Source: a bacterium
GTDB lineage: Bacteria > Arandabacterota > Arandabacteria > Arandabacterales > Arandabacteraceae
Direction: 5' to 3'
Assembly: GCA_025774405.1 (NCBI GenBank)
Contig: JALGWB010000018.1
Location: 1 to 14,265 of the forward strand
Length of the DNA: 14,265 nucleotides
Position 1 is the stretch's first letter, and each line of letters opens with the position of its first letter. The position numbers and the translations under genes are program-made. The notes beneath the pieces are model-generated. The model was not told where the DNA came from. It ran no database searches and was given only the letters and a program-made list of their open reading frames with translations. Shown here in pieces: positions 1-7,005 of the stretch.

Positions 1-105
1 GTGGAGTTGATAGAGCCGATAGCGATGGAGCAGGGGTTGACATTTGCGATACGTGAGGGTGGACGTACAGTGGGACAGGGTGTGGTTGTCGAAATCATCG
101 AATAA
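1..105 (+). CDS. tuf: Elongation factor Tu, C-terminal end (partial)
   Basis: Frame 1 is open from the first base to a TAA at 103-105 and encodes 34 residues that match the very end of EF-Tu, including the FAIREGGRTVG segment and a C-terminal EIIE. This is the end of the domain III beta barrel. EF-Tu is the GTPase that delivers aminoacyl-tRNA to the ribosomal A site. The 5' part lies outside the window. Leucine is TTG in both cases and alanine is GCG in both cases, unlike the downstream genes. A second tuf begins at 14165, so this is one of two copies. It sits where tufB sits in E. coli, upstream of secE-nusG. Identity is secure; only the end is visible. Confidence 0.96.
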   Translation: MELIEPIAMEQGLTFAIREGGRTVGQGVVVEIIE

Positions 106-111
106 TCAGGC

Positions 112-120
112 GAGAGGGTG
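112..120 (+). promoter_or_regulatory. Ribosome binding site for rpmG
   Basis: The purine-rich GAGAGGGTG lies 7 nt before the GTG at 128. It supports that GTG as the L33 start, since no ATG is available nearby in this frame. A near-identical motif precedes rpsG at 11498-11507. Confidence 0.7.
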
Positions 121-127
121 AATCGGC

Positions 128-280
128 GTGCCAAGAGAGATCATAACGCTCGCATGCACTGTGTGTAAGCGGCGTAACTATACAACTACGAAGAATAGGA
201 GGAAGCACCCGGACAGAGTCGAGTTCAAGAAGTACTGCCGATTCTGCGGTAAGCACACACCGCACAAGGAGACCAGGTAG
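128..280 (+). CDS. rpmG: 50S ribosomal protein L33
   Basis: This 50-residue protein, starting MPREIITLACTVCKRRNYTT, is a full-length bacterial L33, a small protein near the E site of the 50S subunit. It carries two CxxC pairs (C10/C13 and C37/C40), so it is the zinc-binding C+ form. The conserved HKET C-terminus (residues 46-49) is present. The GTG start is chosen from family alignment (MPREIITLAC) and the ribosome binding site at 112-120. The gene begins 22 nt after the tuf stop. The order tuf-rpmG-secE-nusG is common in bacteria, which strengthens the call. The gene is short and GTG-initiated, so it is easily missed by ORF callers. Confidence 0.95.
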   Translation: MPREIITLACTVCKRRNYTTTKNRRKHPDRVEFKKYCRFCGKHTPHKETR

Positions 281-324
281 CAGGCCCTGTCTTCAGTGTC
301 TCGGCGCATCGTAGGGGAATTTTT

Positions 325-510
325 ATGTTTGAGAAGATGTCGAAGTTCCTGAGAGAGGTTCGAGTTGAATTGCGTAAAGTAACCTGGCCAACAGCTGCAC
401 AGCTGCGTGGCTCAACAGGTGTGGTCATTGTTACAGTCTTGATCCTGACTCTTTTCATTGGACTTGTTGACCAGGGGCTGAAGAGGTTGCTCTCGGTAAT
501 CTTGAGGTAG
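325..510 (+). CDS. secE: Preprotein translocase subunit SecE
   Basis: SecE is the small essential subunit that clamps SecY in the SecYEG inner-membrane channel. The protein has 61 residues, the short one-helix form found in most bacteria; E. coli SecE has two extra helices. Residues 1-30 are an amphipathic region containing the conserved ELRKVTWPT motif (15-23), and residues 31-49 form one hydrophobic membrane segment, followed by DQGLKRLL. AGGGGA at 313-318 lies 6 nt before the ATG. A second in-frame ATG (residue 5) is possible but has a poorer ribosome binding site. The neighbour is nusG, the classical pairing. The 44-nt gap from rpmG contains no tRNA-Trp gene, which some bacteria have here. 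Confidence 0.95.
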   Translation: MFEKMSKFLREVRVELRKVTWPTAAQLRGSTGVVIVTVLILTLFIGLVDQGLKRLLSVILR

Positions 511-531
511 AATTGCTTTGGTGGATGTGTG

Positions 532-1062
532 ATGGCTCTTAGATGGTACGCTGTTCATACTTACTCAGGACATGAGAACAAGGCGAAAATAGCTCTTGAG
601 AAGACGATAAAGTTGCATGGGCTTGAGGAGAAGATAACACGGGTGGTTATACCGACGGAGAATGTTGCTGAGATGAAAAATGGCAAGCGAACGATAACCA
701 CTAAGAAGGTATACCCCAGTTACATTCTTGTCGAGGCTGAAATGACTGATGAAATCCTGCATGTCATCAACAATACACCGGGTGTAACCAGAGTTGTTGG
801 CAGTCGTGGGCGACCATCTCCACTGTCGGAACAGGAAGTCGAGCGATTACTCGAAGCAATTGATACAGGTCGGGCAAGACCTGCTCCTGAGATACCTTAT
901 AAGATTGGAGAGCATGTGCGAGTTATCGATGGCCCCTTTACCGATTTCACGGGTGTTGTGGAGGAGGTCAATCCAGAGCGAGGTAAGCTAAAGGTAATGG
1001 TAAGCATTTTTGGTCGGCCGACGCCTGTTGAACTTGATTTCTTGCAGGTTGAAACCGTTTAG
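532..1062 (+). CDS. nusG: Transcription termination/antitermination factor NusG
   Basis: NusG binds the RNA polymerase clamp, stimulates processivity, and links transcription to Rho or to ribosomal protein S10. The 176-residue protein shows an N-terminal NGN domain (about 4-108, starting RWYAVHTYSGHENKAK) and a C-terminal KOW domain (about 125-170, IGEHVRVIDGPFTDFTG). The usual FPGY motif appears as YPSY (61-64). There is no insertion domain between the two parts. I prefer the ATG at 532: GGTGG at 520-524 gives 7 nt spacing, against 4 nt for the in-frame GTG at 529, and the family starts just before the RWY segment. The stop at 1060-1062 is only 9 nt from rplK. Confidence 0.96.
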   Translation: MALRWYAVHTYSGHENKAKIALEKTIKLHGLEEKITRVVIPTENVAEMKNGKRTITTKKVYPSYILVEAEMTDEILHVINNTPGVTRVVGSRGRPSPLSEQEVERLLEAIDTGRARPAPEIPYKIGEHVRVIDGPFTDFTGVVEEVNPERGKLKVMVSIFGRPTPVELDFLQVETV

Positions 1063-1071
1063 AGGTGGGAT

Positions 1072-1497
1072 ATGGCGAAGAGTGCAATTGCAACCGTAAA
1101 GCTCCAGATTCCAGCCGGCAATGCTACTCCGGGGCCGCCTGTCGGTCCAGCATTGGGTCAGCATGGTGTCAACATCATGGAGTTTTGTAACGCCTTCAAT
1201 GCAAGAACCAAGAAGGATGCTGGGTTGATAATACCAGTTGTTATCACAATCTATCAGAACAGAAGTTTCAGTTTTATCACGAAGACGCCACCGGCCTCTG
1301 TGCTCCTTAAGCGTGCTGCTGGTATTGCTAAGGCATCAGGGGAACCCAATAAAACCAAGATTGGCAAGGTCACGATGGAACAGGTCATTGAGATTGCCAA
1401 GACCAAGATGCCAGATCTTAACACCGATGATCTCGATGCCGCTGTCAAGATGGTGATGGGAACGGCAAGAAGTATGGGGATTGAGGTCATCGGATAG
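1072..1497 (+). CDS. rplK: 50S ribosomal protein L11
   Basis: L11 binds 23S rRNA helices 43/44 at the base of the stalk, forms part of the GTPase-associated centre, and is needed for RelA activation. Length is 141 residues, the family norm. The N-terminal proline-rich stretch has P20, P22, P23 and P26 in PGPPVGPALGQHG, the region contacted by thiostrepton. The C-terminal RNA-binding domain contains SGEPNKTKIGKVT and ends in GTARSMGIEVIG. A GAGG-type ribosome binding site (1062-1068) overlaps the last base of the nusG stop, so translation is likely coupled. The leader that in E. coli carries the L1 repressor site has no intergenic room here. Confidence 0.97.
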   Translation: MAKSAIATVKLQIPAGNATPGPPVGPALGQHGVNIMEFCNAFNARTKKDAGLIIPVVITIYQNRSFSFITKTPPASVLLKRAAGIAKASGEPNKTKIGKVTMEQVIEIAKTKMPDLNTDDLDAAVKMVMGTARSMGIEVIG

Positions 1498-1511
1498 AAG
1501 GTGGGTAGATA

Positions 1512-2216
1512 ATGAAGAGAGGAAAACGCTACAACGCTACGCTGGAGAAGATAGACAGGGACAAGCTTTATCCGCTTGAAGAGGCGGCTGAGCTCGTCAA
1601 GCAGGCTGCATATGCCAAGTTCGATGAGACAATCGAGTTTGCAGCGCGCCTCAATGTTGATCCAAAGAAGGCTGATCAGCAGGTACGTGGCACAGTTGTC
1701 CTGCCGCATGGAACTGGCAAGAGCGTTAAGATTCTGGTGTTGACCAGAGGTGAGAAGGAGAAAGAGGCAAAGGAGGCAGGTGCTGACTTTGTGGGAAGCG
1801 ATGAGTTTATCAGTAAGATAAAAGAAGGCTGGACAGATTTCGATGTTGCTATTGCTACACCCGACATCATGAGTGAGGTGGGCAAACTTGGAAAGATCCT
1901 CGGACCGAGAGGCTTGATGCCCAATCCTAAGGCTGGAACTGTAACTTTTGATGTGGCCAAAGCCGTCAAGGATGCAAAGGCTGGCAAGATCGAGTTCCGC
2001 GTGGACAAGGCTGGCAACATTCATGCGCCAATCGGTAAGATCTCGTTTCCGACTCAACACATAGTCGAGAACGCGCGGGCCCTTCTCAGTGAATTGCTTA
2101 GACTGAAGCCTGCTGCTGCAAAAGGGCAGTATATAAAGAGTATCACCTTGAGTTCGACCATGGGTCCTGGCATACGTGTAGATCACGGTGCTGAAATCGC
2201 TGCATTGAAGATGTAG
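1512..2216 (+). CDS. rplA: 50S ribosomal protein L1
   Basis: L1 forms the mobile L1 stalk beside the E site and helps release deacylated tRNA; in many bacteria it also represses its own L11-L1 mRNA. The protein is 234 residues, normal for bacterial L1. The two-domain fold is visible: domain I from both termini and an inserted domain II holding the LGPRGLMPNPKAGTVT signature (about 130-145). The C-terminal part includes KSITLSSTMGPGIRVD. AAGGTGG at 1498-1504 precedes the ATG by 7 nt. It lies 14 nt after rplK and 15 nt before rplJ. No truncation or frameshift is seen. Confidence 0.97.
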   Translation: MKRGKRYNATLEKIDRDKLYPLEEAAELVKQAAYAKFDETIEFAARLNVDPKKADQQVRGTVVLPHGTGKSVKILVLTRGEKEKEAKEAGADFVGSDEFISKIKEGWTDFDVAIATPDIMSEVGKLGKILGPRGLMPNPKAGTVTFDVAKAVKDAKAGKIEFRVDKAGNIHAPIGKISFPTQHIVENARALLSELLRLKPAAAKGQYIKSITLSSTMGPGIRVDHGAEIAALKM

Positions 2217-2231
2217 AAGGCGGTAAGGGAT

Positions 2232-2756
2232 ATGCCTAGGCCAGAGAAGATACACGCAGTTGAGAATCTGAAGCACAAGTTTTCGGCTGCAAAGGGCATT
2301 GTGCTTGCTGATTTTACCGGGCTGACTGTTGCCGAGGCAAACGAGCTTCGGCGCAAGTGCAAGGAAGCGCAGGTAGAGTACCGAGTTGTCAAGAACACAC
2401 TTGCCCAGATTGCAGCGAAGGAGGCTCAGATAGCTGAGCTCGTAGATCACTTTCGTGGACCTGTTGCCATTGCCATGAGTGAAATCGATTCGATTGCACC
2501 AGCGAGAGTTCTTAACAGTTTTCGCAAGGAGGCTCAGAAGCCGACCTTTAGGGTCGGCTATGTTGAGGGCAGGCTTTTCACAGCTGAAGAGCTCTTGAGG
2601 ATAGCGAACCTGCCTCCTCGTGAGGGCTTAGTGGCTCAAGTGATTGGTGCTATTCAGGGTCCAATGGCGCAGATAGTTTGGACACTTGAGGGAATGTTGA
2701 GAAACCTTGTTTCTGTTCTTGATCAGGCAGCAAAGCAGAAACAGGGGAGCTCTTAG
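2232..2756 (+). CDS. rplJ: 50S ribosomal protein L10 (stalk base)
   Basis: L10 anchors the L7/L12 dimers to the ribosome through its C-terminal helix and binds 23S rRNA with its N-terminal domain. Length is 174 residues, within the usual 165-180. The conserved core DFTGLTVAEANELRRK followed by EYRVVKNTLA is present at about 27-57, and NLPPREGLVAQVIGAI lies in the second half. The C-terminal segment (about 135-170) is helical and hydrophobic, ending in a charged tail. The start is supported by AAGGCGG at 2217-2223. The gene begins 15 nt after rplA, so there is no separate L10 leader in the gap. Confidence 0.96.
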   Translation: MPRPEKIHAVENLKHKFSAAKGIVLADFTGLTVAEANELRRKCKEAQVEYRVVKNTLAQIAAKEAQIAELVDHFRGPVAIAMSEIDSIAPARVLNSFRKEAQKPTFRVGYVEGRLFTAEELLRIANLPPREGLVAQVIGAIQGPMAQIVWTLEGMLRNLVSVLDQAAKQKQGSS

Positions 2757-2788
2757 TCACCAGGCTATTTTAGGTATGGAGGTGGAAG

Positions 2789-3190
2789 ATGGCTAAGGCA
2801 TCTGGTGAAGGAAATGTCGAGAAACTTGTCGAAATGATTGAGCAGCTGACTGCGCTTGAGCTTGCAGATCTTGCCAAGGCTCTGAGTGAGAAGTTTGGGG
2901 TTACCCCAATGGCGGCTGTTCCCGTTGGAGCCCAGGCAGGAGTTGCTGCAGGTGGTGAAGGTGCTGCGGAGGAGGAGAAGACAGAGTTTGATGTTGTCCT
3001 GAGCGCAATAGGCGATAAGAAACTCCAGGTTATCAAGGTTGTGCGTGCTATTACGGGTCTTGGTCTCAAGGAGGCCAAGGATCTGGTAGAGAGTGCTCCA
3101 AAGGTCATCAAAGAGGGGATAGCCAAGGAGGACGCTCAGGATATCAAGGCGAAGCTCGAAGAGGTCGGAGCTACTGTCGAGATCAAGTAA
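2789..3190 (+). CDS. rplL: 50S ribosomal protein L7/L12
   Basis: L7/L12 is the multi-copy stalk protein that recruits IF2, EF-Tu, EF-G and RF3. The 133-residue protein has an N-terminal dimerisation domain (about 1-37), an Ala/Gly/Val-rich flexible hinge (about 42-63), and the compact C-terminal domain (about 64-133) with the factor-binding GLGLKEAKDLVE segment (90-101). It is slightly longer than the common 120-128, because of an N-terminal GEGN stretch and a roomy hinge. A strong GGAGGTGG site at 2778-2785 fits the need for several copies per ribosome; it is stronger than the site of rpoB downstream. Confidence 0.97.
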   Translation: MAKASGEGNVEKLVEMIEQLTALELADLAKALSEKFGVTPMAAVPVGAQAGVAAGGEGAAEEEKTEFDVVLSAIGDKKLQVIKVVRAITGLGLKEAKDLVESAPKVIKEGIAKEDAQDIKAKLEEVGATVEIK

Positions 3191-3193
3191 GGT

Positions 3194-3227
3194 CTCCGAC
3201 ATCGGGGGTGTATTTACCTTATGGTAA
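3194..3227 (+). promoter_or_regulatory. Possible tandem hairpins over the rpoB ribosome binding site and start
   Basis: In the 30-nt rplL-rpoB gap, CTCCG (3194-3198) can pair with CGGGG (3203-3207, one G-U pair) around an ACAT loop, covering the GGGGG ribosome binding site. A second stem pairs TTACC (3214-3218) with GGTAA (3223-3227) around TTAT, enclosing the ATG at 3221. A competing stem, AAGGT (3189-3193) with ACCTT (3216-3220), would exclude the second hairpin. There is no U-tract, so it is not a terminator. The stems are only 5 bp and may be chance. Confidence 0.35.
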
Positions 3228-6200
3228 GGATCGAAAGAAAGACCTACTCGAAGATCGATGAAGTAATGGAAGTCCCCAATCTTCTTTCAGTCCAGCTGGA
3301 TTCCTTCAGGAACTTCCTGCAGGCAGATGTGCCGCCTGCGCAGCGGAAGGAGGAAGGACTTCAGAGGGTCTTTAAGGAGGTATTCCCGATTTCGGATGCA
3401 AGGGACAACTATAGCCTGGAGTTCGTCAGCTATAGTCTTGGTGAGCCCAAGTATACGATCGAGGAATGTCAGGAAAGGGATGTTACCTATGCAGCGCCGC
3501 TTAAGGCTACCTTGCGACTGATCGTTAAAGAAAACGTCAATGGCCGTAAGGAGATAAAGGACATCATAGAGCAGGAAGTATATCTTGGTGAGATTCCCCT
3601 GATAACCGATAAGGGCACATTCATAATAAATGGAGCTGAACGGGTTGTCGTCAGCCAGTTGCATCGTTCACCCGGGGTTTTCTTTGATGAGAGCATACAT
3701 CCAAACGGAAAGCGGCTTTATGCGGCAAGGATAATCCCGTATCACGGCTCCTGGGTTGAGTTCAGTATCGATGTCAACGACATCATGTACGTTCACATTG
3801 ATCGCAAACGGAAGATTCCTGTAACAGTACTCCTGAGAGCGATTGGCTTCTCTTCAACTGAGGATATCCTGCGCCTCTATTACGATATCGAGGAGATCAA
3901 GGTTGGCATCAGTGCTAAGAAGCGAAAGCATCCTCTTGTCGGCAGATACTGTGCACGCATGGTTATCGATACATCAACCGGCGAGATTCTTGCTGAGGCT
4001 GGCGATGAAATAACTCCAACGGCTATTGAGGCCTTCAAGCTTGGAGGTATTGATAAGGTCGCTGTCACCATTGATCGCGAGGGGCAGGATAATGAGGTAT
4101 TGAGGAATACTCTGCGGAAGGATACCAGCCGATGTGAAGAGGAAGCCCTTGTTAAAATCTACACCTTGCTTCGACCGGGTGATCCTCCAACCGTTGATAC
4201 TGCCCGAAATCTCATACACAGGCTCTTCTTCAGTCCGAAGCGATATGACCTGGGAAGGGTTGGAAGATACAAGCTGAACCAGAGGCTTGGAGTTGATGTC
4301 CCGATCGATGTGACCATCCTTACCAAAGGGGATTTCGTTAAGATCATTGAATATCTACTGATCCTCAGGGATAACAGAGGCTACACAGATGACATAGATC
4401 ATTTGGGCAACCGCCGTGTGAGGACAGTTGGTGAGCTACTTGCAAATCAATTCTCAATCGGGCTGACGAGGATGGCTCGTATCATAAAGGAGCGGATGAG
4501 TCTCCAGGATACCGAGTTGATGACACCTTCAGACCTGGTCAATGCGCGAACGGTTGCGGCTGTCATAAAGACCTTCTTTGGATCAAGTCAGCTCTCGCAA
4601 TTCATGGATCAAACCAATCCTCTTGCTGAACTGACCCACAAGCGACGTCTATCAGCGTTGGGCCCGGGTGGTCTTACCAGGGAAAGGGCCGGCTTTGAGG
4701 TGCGAGATGTTCATTACACCCACTACGGCAGGATCTGTCCTATCGAAACGCCTGAAGGTCCGAATATCGGACTTATCAGCTCACTATCGACTTACGCCCG
4801 AATAAATGAATTCGGGTTCCTTGAGACACCCTACCGTCGGGTCAAGGATGGGGTTGCCACAAGGGAGATAGAGTTTCTAAGTGCTGATAGGGAAGATCAA
4901 ATGGTTGTTGCCCAAAGCAATGCTCCGCTTGATGAAAGAGGACGGTTCGTAAGAGACAGGGTCTTTGCTCGCTACAAGGGTGATTTCCCCGTGGTTGATC
5001 CGAGACGGGTTGACTACATGGATGTCTCGCCCAAGCAGATTGTCAGTGCCGCAGCTGCGCTTATACCATTCCTTGAACATGACGACGCAAACCGAGCACT
5101 CATGGGTTCAAACATGCAACGTCAGGCAGTTCCCCTGCTCGTCACGGAGACCCCGCTTGTCGGCACCGGCCTGGAAGCAAAGGTTGCGGCTGATTCCGGT
5201 GATCTTGTTTTTGCAAGAAGGTCTGGCATAGTCGAGTCCGTCTCGGCCGACATCCTGGTTGTAAGGCATGCGGAATCCGACGATTTCGACGATATCTTCG
5301 GCATGGCAAATGTGGATGTCTACAGGCTGACCAAGTTCAAGCGTTCGAATCAGGACACGTGCATAAATCAGCGTCCCCTGGTCAAGGCAGGTGACAGGGT
5401 GACCAAGGGGCAATTGCTTGCGGATGGTCCTGGCACAAAGGATGGCGAGCTTGCATTGGGTGTAAATCTGCTCGTTGCCTTCCTGCCCTGGCGCGGATAC
5501 AACTACGAGGATGCGATTGTAGTAAGTGAAAAGGTTGTCAAGGATGACCGTATGACCTCGATCCACATCGAGGATTTCGAGCTGCAGGTGCGCGAGACCA
5601 AGCGTGGGGTTGAAGAGATCACAGCTGAGATTCCCAATGTAAGTGAAGAGGCTGTTCGAAATCTTGATGAGAATGGCATCGTCAGAATAGGTGCGAGGGT
5701 AAGAGCTGGAGACATCCTTGTCGGCAAGGTCACTCCCAAGGGGGAGACTGAACTAACTCCTGAAGAAAGGCTGCTCAAGGCTATCTTCGGTGAGAAGGCT
5801 TGCGACGTAAGGGATGCATCTCTCAAGGCGCCTCCAGGCATGGACGGGATTGTGATTGATGTCAAGCTTTTCTCGCGCAAGGAAAGAGATGAGACTGTAC
5901 GCAAGCGCGAGAAGAAGCAGATAGAACAACTGCGACGAACCGAGAAGCGCCAGATAAAGCAGCTGATGCAGAAGCGGAATGAGCGCATCCGTGAGATGCT
6001 TTCAGAAGAAATTGCAGCTGAGATAGTTGACTACAATGGCAATGTGCTTGTCAAACCGGGCAAGAAGCTTAGTACGAGAACTCTGAATAAACTCGACTTC
6101 TCTGAGGTTGATTTCACGAGAGATATTGTCAGGAACAGAGAAATATCTGCAAGAGCTCGGAGGCTTGTTCAAATAGTTGATGAGGCTGCGGAGGAAATCT

Positions 6201-6988
6201 CCAAGTCATATGATAAGGAAATTGAGAGACTTACCCGTGGTGACGAGCTTCCGCCAGGTGTGGTCAAGCTCGTCAAGGTCTATGTCGCCAAGAAGCGGAA
6301 GCTTTCCGTGGGGGATAAGCTTGCAGGGCGGCACGGCAACAAGGGAGTCGTTGCCAAAATCGTTCCTGAGGAGGATATGCCCTATCTGCCTGATGGCAGA
6401 CCGGTTGAGATCGTCCTCAATCCGCTCGGTGTGCCTTCACGTATGAATCTTGGGCAGATACTTGAGACTCACCTTGGATGGGCTGCTCACGAACTGGGTA
6501 TCAAGGTTGCATCACCGGTTTTCGATGGTGCAAGTATTGGCGAGATAAAACAGCTTCTGAGAGAAGCTGGTCTTCCCGAGTCGGGCAAGACAGTGCTTTA
6601 CGATGGCAAGACCGGAGAGCCATTCGATAAGGAGGTGACGGTCGGATATATCTACATGATGAAGCTGTCCCATCTTGTAGATGACAAGATTCATGCAAGA
6701 TCGATTGGTCCGTATTCGCTTGTTACCCAGCAGCCGCTGGGTGGTAAGGCTCAGTTTGGAGGACAGCGTTTTGGTGAAATGGAAGTCTGGGCGCTTGAGG
6801 CATATGGGGCTGCTTATGCACTCCAGGAGATGCTTACGGTTAAGTCCGATGATGTCACAGGGAGGTCAAGGATATATGAGGCGATAGTGAAGGGCGAGAA
6901 TCCGCCTCAGCCTGGGATTCCGGAATCATTTAACGTTCTGGTCAAAGAACTTCAAAGCCTTGGGCTGGATGTCCAGCTCGAGGAGTAA
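3221..6988 (+). CDS. rpoB: DNA-directed RNA polymerase subunit beta
   Basis: This is the full-length catalytic beta subunit, 1255 residues. The rifampicin pocket is intact at about 455-481 (SSQLSQFMDQ, then THKRRLSALG); Q460, D463, H473 and S478 correspond to E. coli Q513, D516, H526 and S531, so a sensitive-type pocket is predicted. GDKLAGRHGNKG (1031-1042) supplies the lysines K1033 and K1041 near the active site. A short SI1-like insert lies around 245-310. A charged, probably coiled-coil SI2-like insert spans about 885-1004 and is absent from Bacillus-type enzymes. The C-terminus includes PLGGKAQFGGQRFGEMEVWALEA. The start follows GGGGGTG (3204-3210). rpoC follows after 17 nt. Confidence 0.98.
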   Translation: MVRIERKTYSKIDEVMEVPNLLSVQLDSFRNFLQADVPPAQRKEEGLQRVFKEVFPISDARDNYSLEFVSYSLGEPKYTIEECQERDVTYAAPLKATLRLIVKENVNGRKEIKDIIEQEVYLGEIPLITDKGTFIINGAERVVVSQLHRSPGVFFDESIHPNGKRLYAARIIPYHGSWVEFSIDVNDIMYVHIDRKRKIPVTVLLRAIGFSSTEDILRLYYDIEEIKVGISAKKRKHPLVGRYCARMVIDTSTGEILAEAGDEITPTAIEAFKLGGIDKVAVTIDREGQDNEVLRNTLRKDTSRCEEEALVKIYTLLRPGDPPTVDTARNLIHRLFFSPKRYDLGRVGRYKLNQRLGVDVPIDVTILTKGDFVKIIEYLLILRDNRGYTDDIDHLGNRRVRTVGELLANQFSIGLTRMARIIKERMSLQDTELMTPSDLVNARTVAAVIKTFFGSSQLSQFMDQTNPLAELTHKRRLSALGPGGLTRERAGFEVRDVHYTHYGRICPIETPEGPNIGLISSLSTYARINEFGFLETPYRRVKDGVATREIEFLSADREDQMVVAQSNAPLDERGRFVRDRVFARYKGDFPVVDPRRVDYMDVSPKQIVSAAAALIPFLEHDDANRALMGSNMQRQAVPLLVTETPLVGTGLEAKVAADSGDLVFARRSGIVESVSADILVVRHAESDDFDDIFGMANVDVYRLTKFKRSNQDTCINQRPLVKAGDRVTKGQLLADGPGTKDGELALGVNLLVAFLPWRGYNYEDAIVVSEKVVKDDRMTSIHIEDFELQVRETKRGVEEITAEIPNVSEEAVRNLDENGIVRIGARVRAGDILVGKVTPKGETELTPEERLLKAIFGEKACDVRDASLKAPPGMDGIVIDVKLFSRKERDETVRKREKKQIEQLRRTEKRQIKQLMQKRNERIREMLSEEIAAEIVDYNGNVLVKPGKKLSTRTLNKLDFSEVDFTRDIVRNREISARARRLVQIVDEAAEEISKSYDKEIERLTRGDELPPGVVKLVKVYVAKKRKLSVGDKLAGRHGNKGVVAKIVPEEDMPYLPDGRPVEIVLNPLGVPSRMNLGQILETHLGWAAHELGIKVASPVFDGASIGEIKQLLREAGLPESGKTVLYDGKTGEPFDKEVTVGYIYMMKLSHLVDDKIHARSIGPYSLVTQQPLGGKAQFGGQRFGEMEVWALEAYGAAYALQEMLTVKSDDVTGRSRIYEAIVKGENPPQPGIPESFNVLVKELQSLGLDVQLEE

Positions 6989-6990
6989 GT

Positions 6991-6998
6991 AGGGAGGT
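6991..6998 (+). promoter_or_regulatory. Ribosome binding site for rpoC
   Basis: AGGGAGGT lies 7 nt before the GTG at 7006 and starts 2 nt after the rpoB stop. It fixes the GTG as the rpoC start. Confidence 0.75.
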
Positions 6999-7005
6999 AT
7001 TCTCG

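Noticed and set aside
37..65. TTGACA at 37-42 as a -35 box for a promoter before rpmG
   Set aside because: It is inside tuf coding sequence, and no TATAAT-like hexamer follows at 16-18 bp.
281..324. Terminator or promoter between rpmG and secE
   Set aside because: Only a 3-bp inverted repeat (CAG/CTG) is found and the T run at 320-324 has no stem before it.
1254..2450. A 398-codon open frame on the - strand across rplK, rplA and rplJ
   Set aside because: It is fully antisense to three certain ribosomal genes. Its translation is Leu/Ser/Cys-rich with no domain I recognise, and it has no ribosome binding site or promoter context. It is a shadow of codon bias.
5503..5988. A 161-codon open frame on the - strand inside rpoB
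   Set aside because: Ser/Arg/Phe-rich shadow of the coding strand under a certain gene, with no family resemblance.
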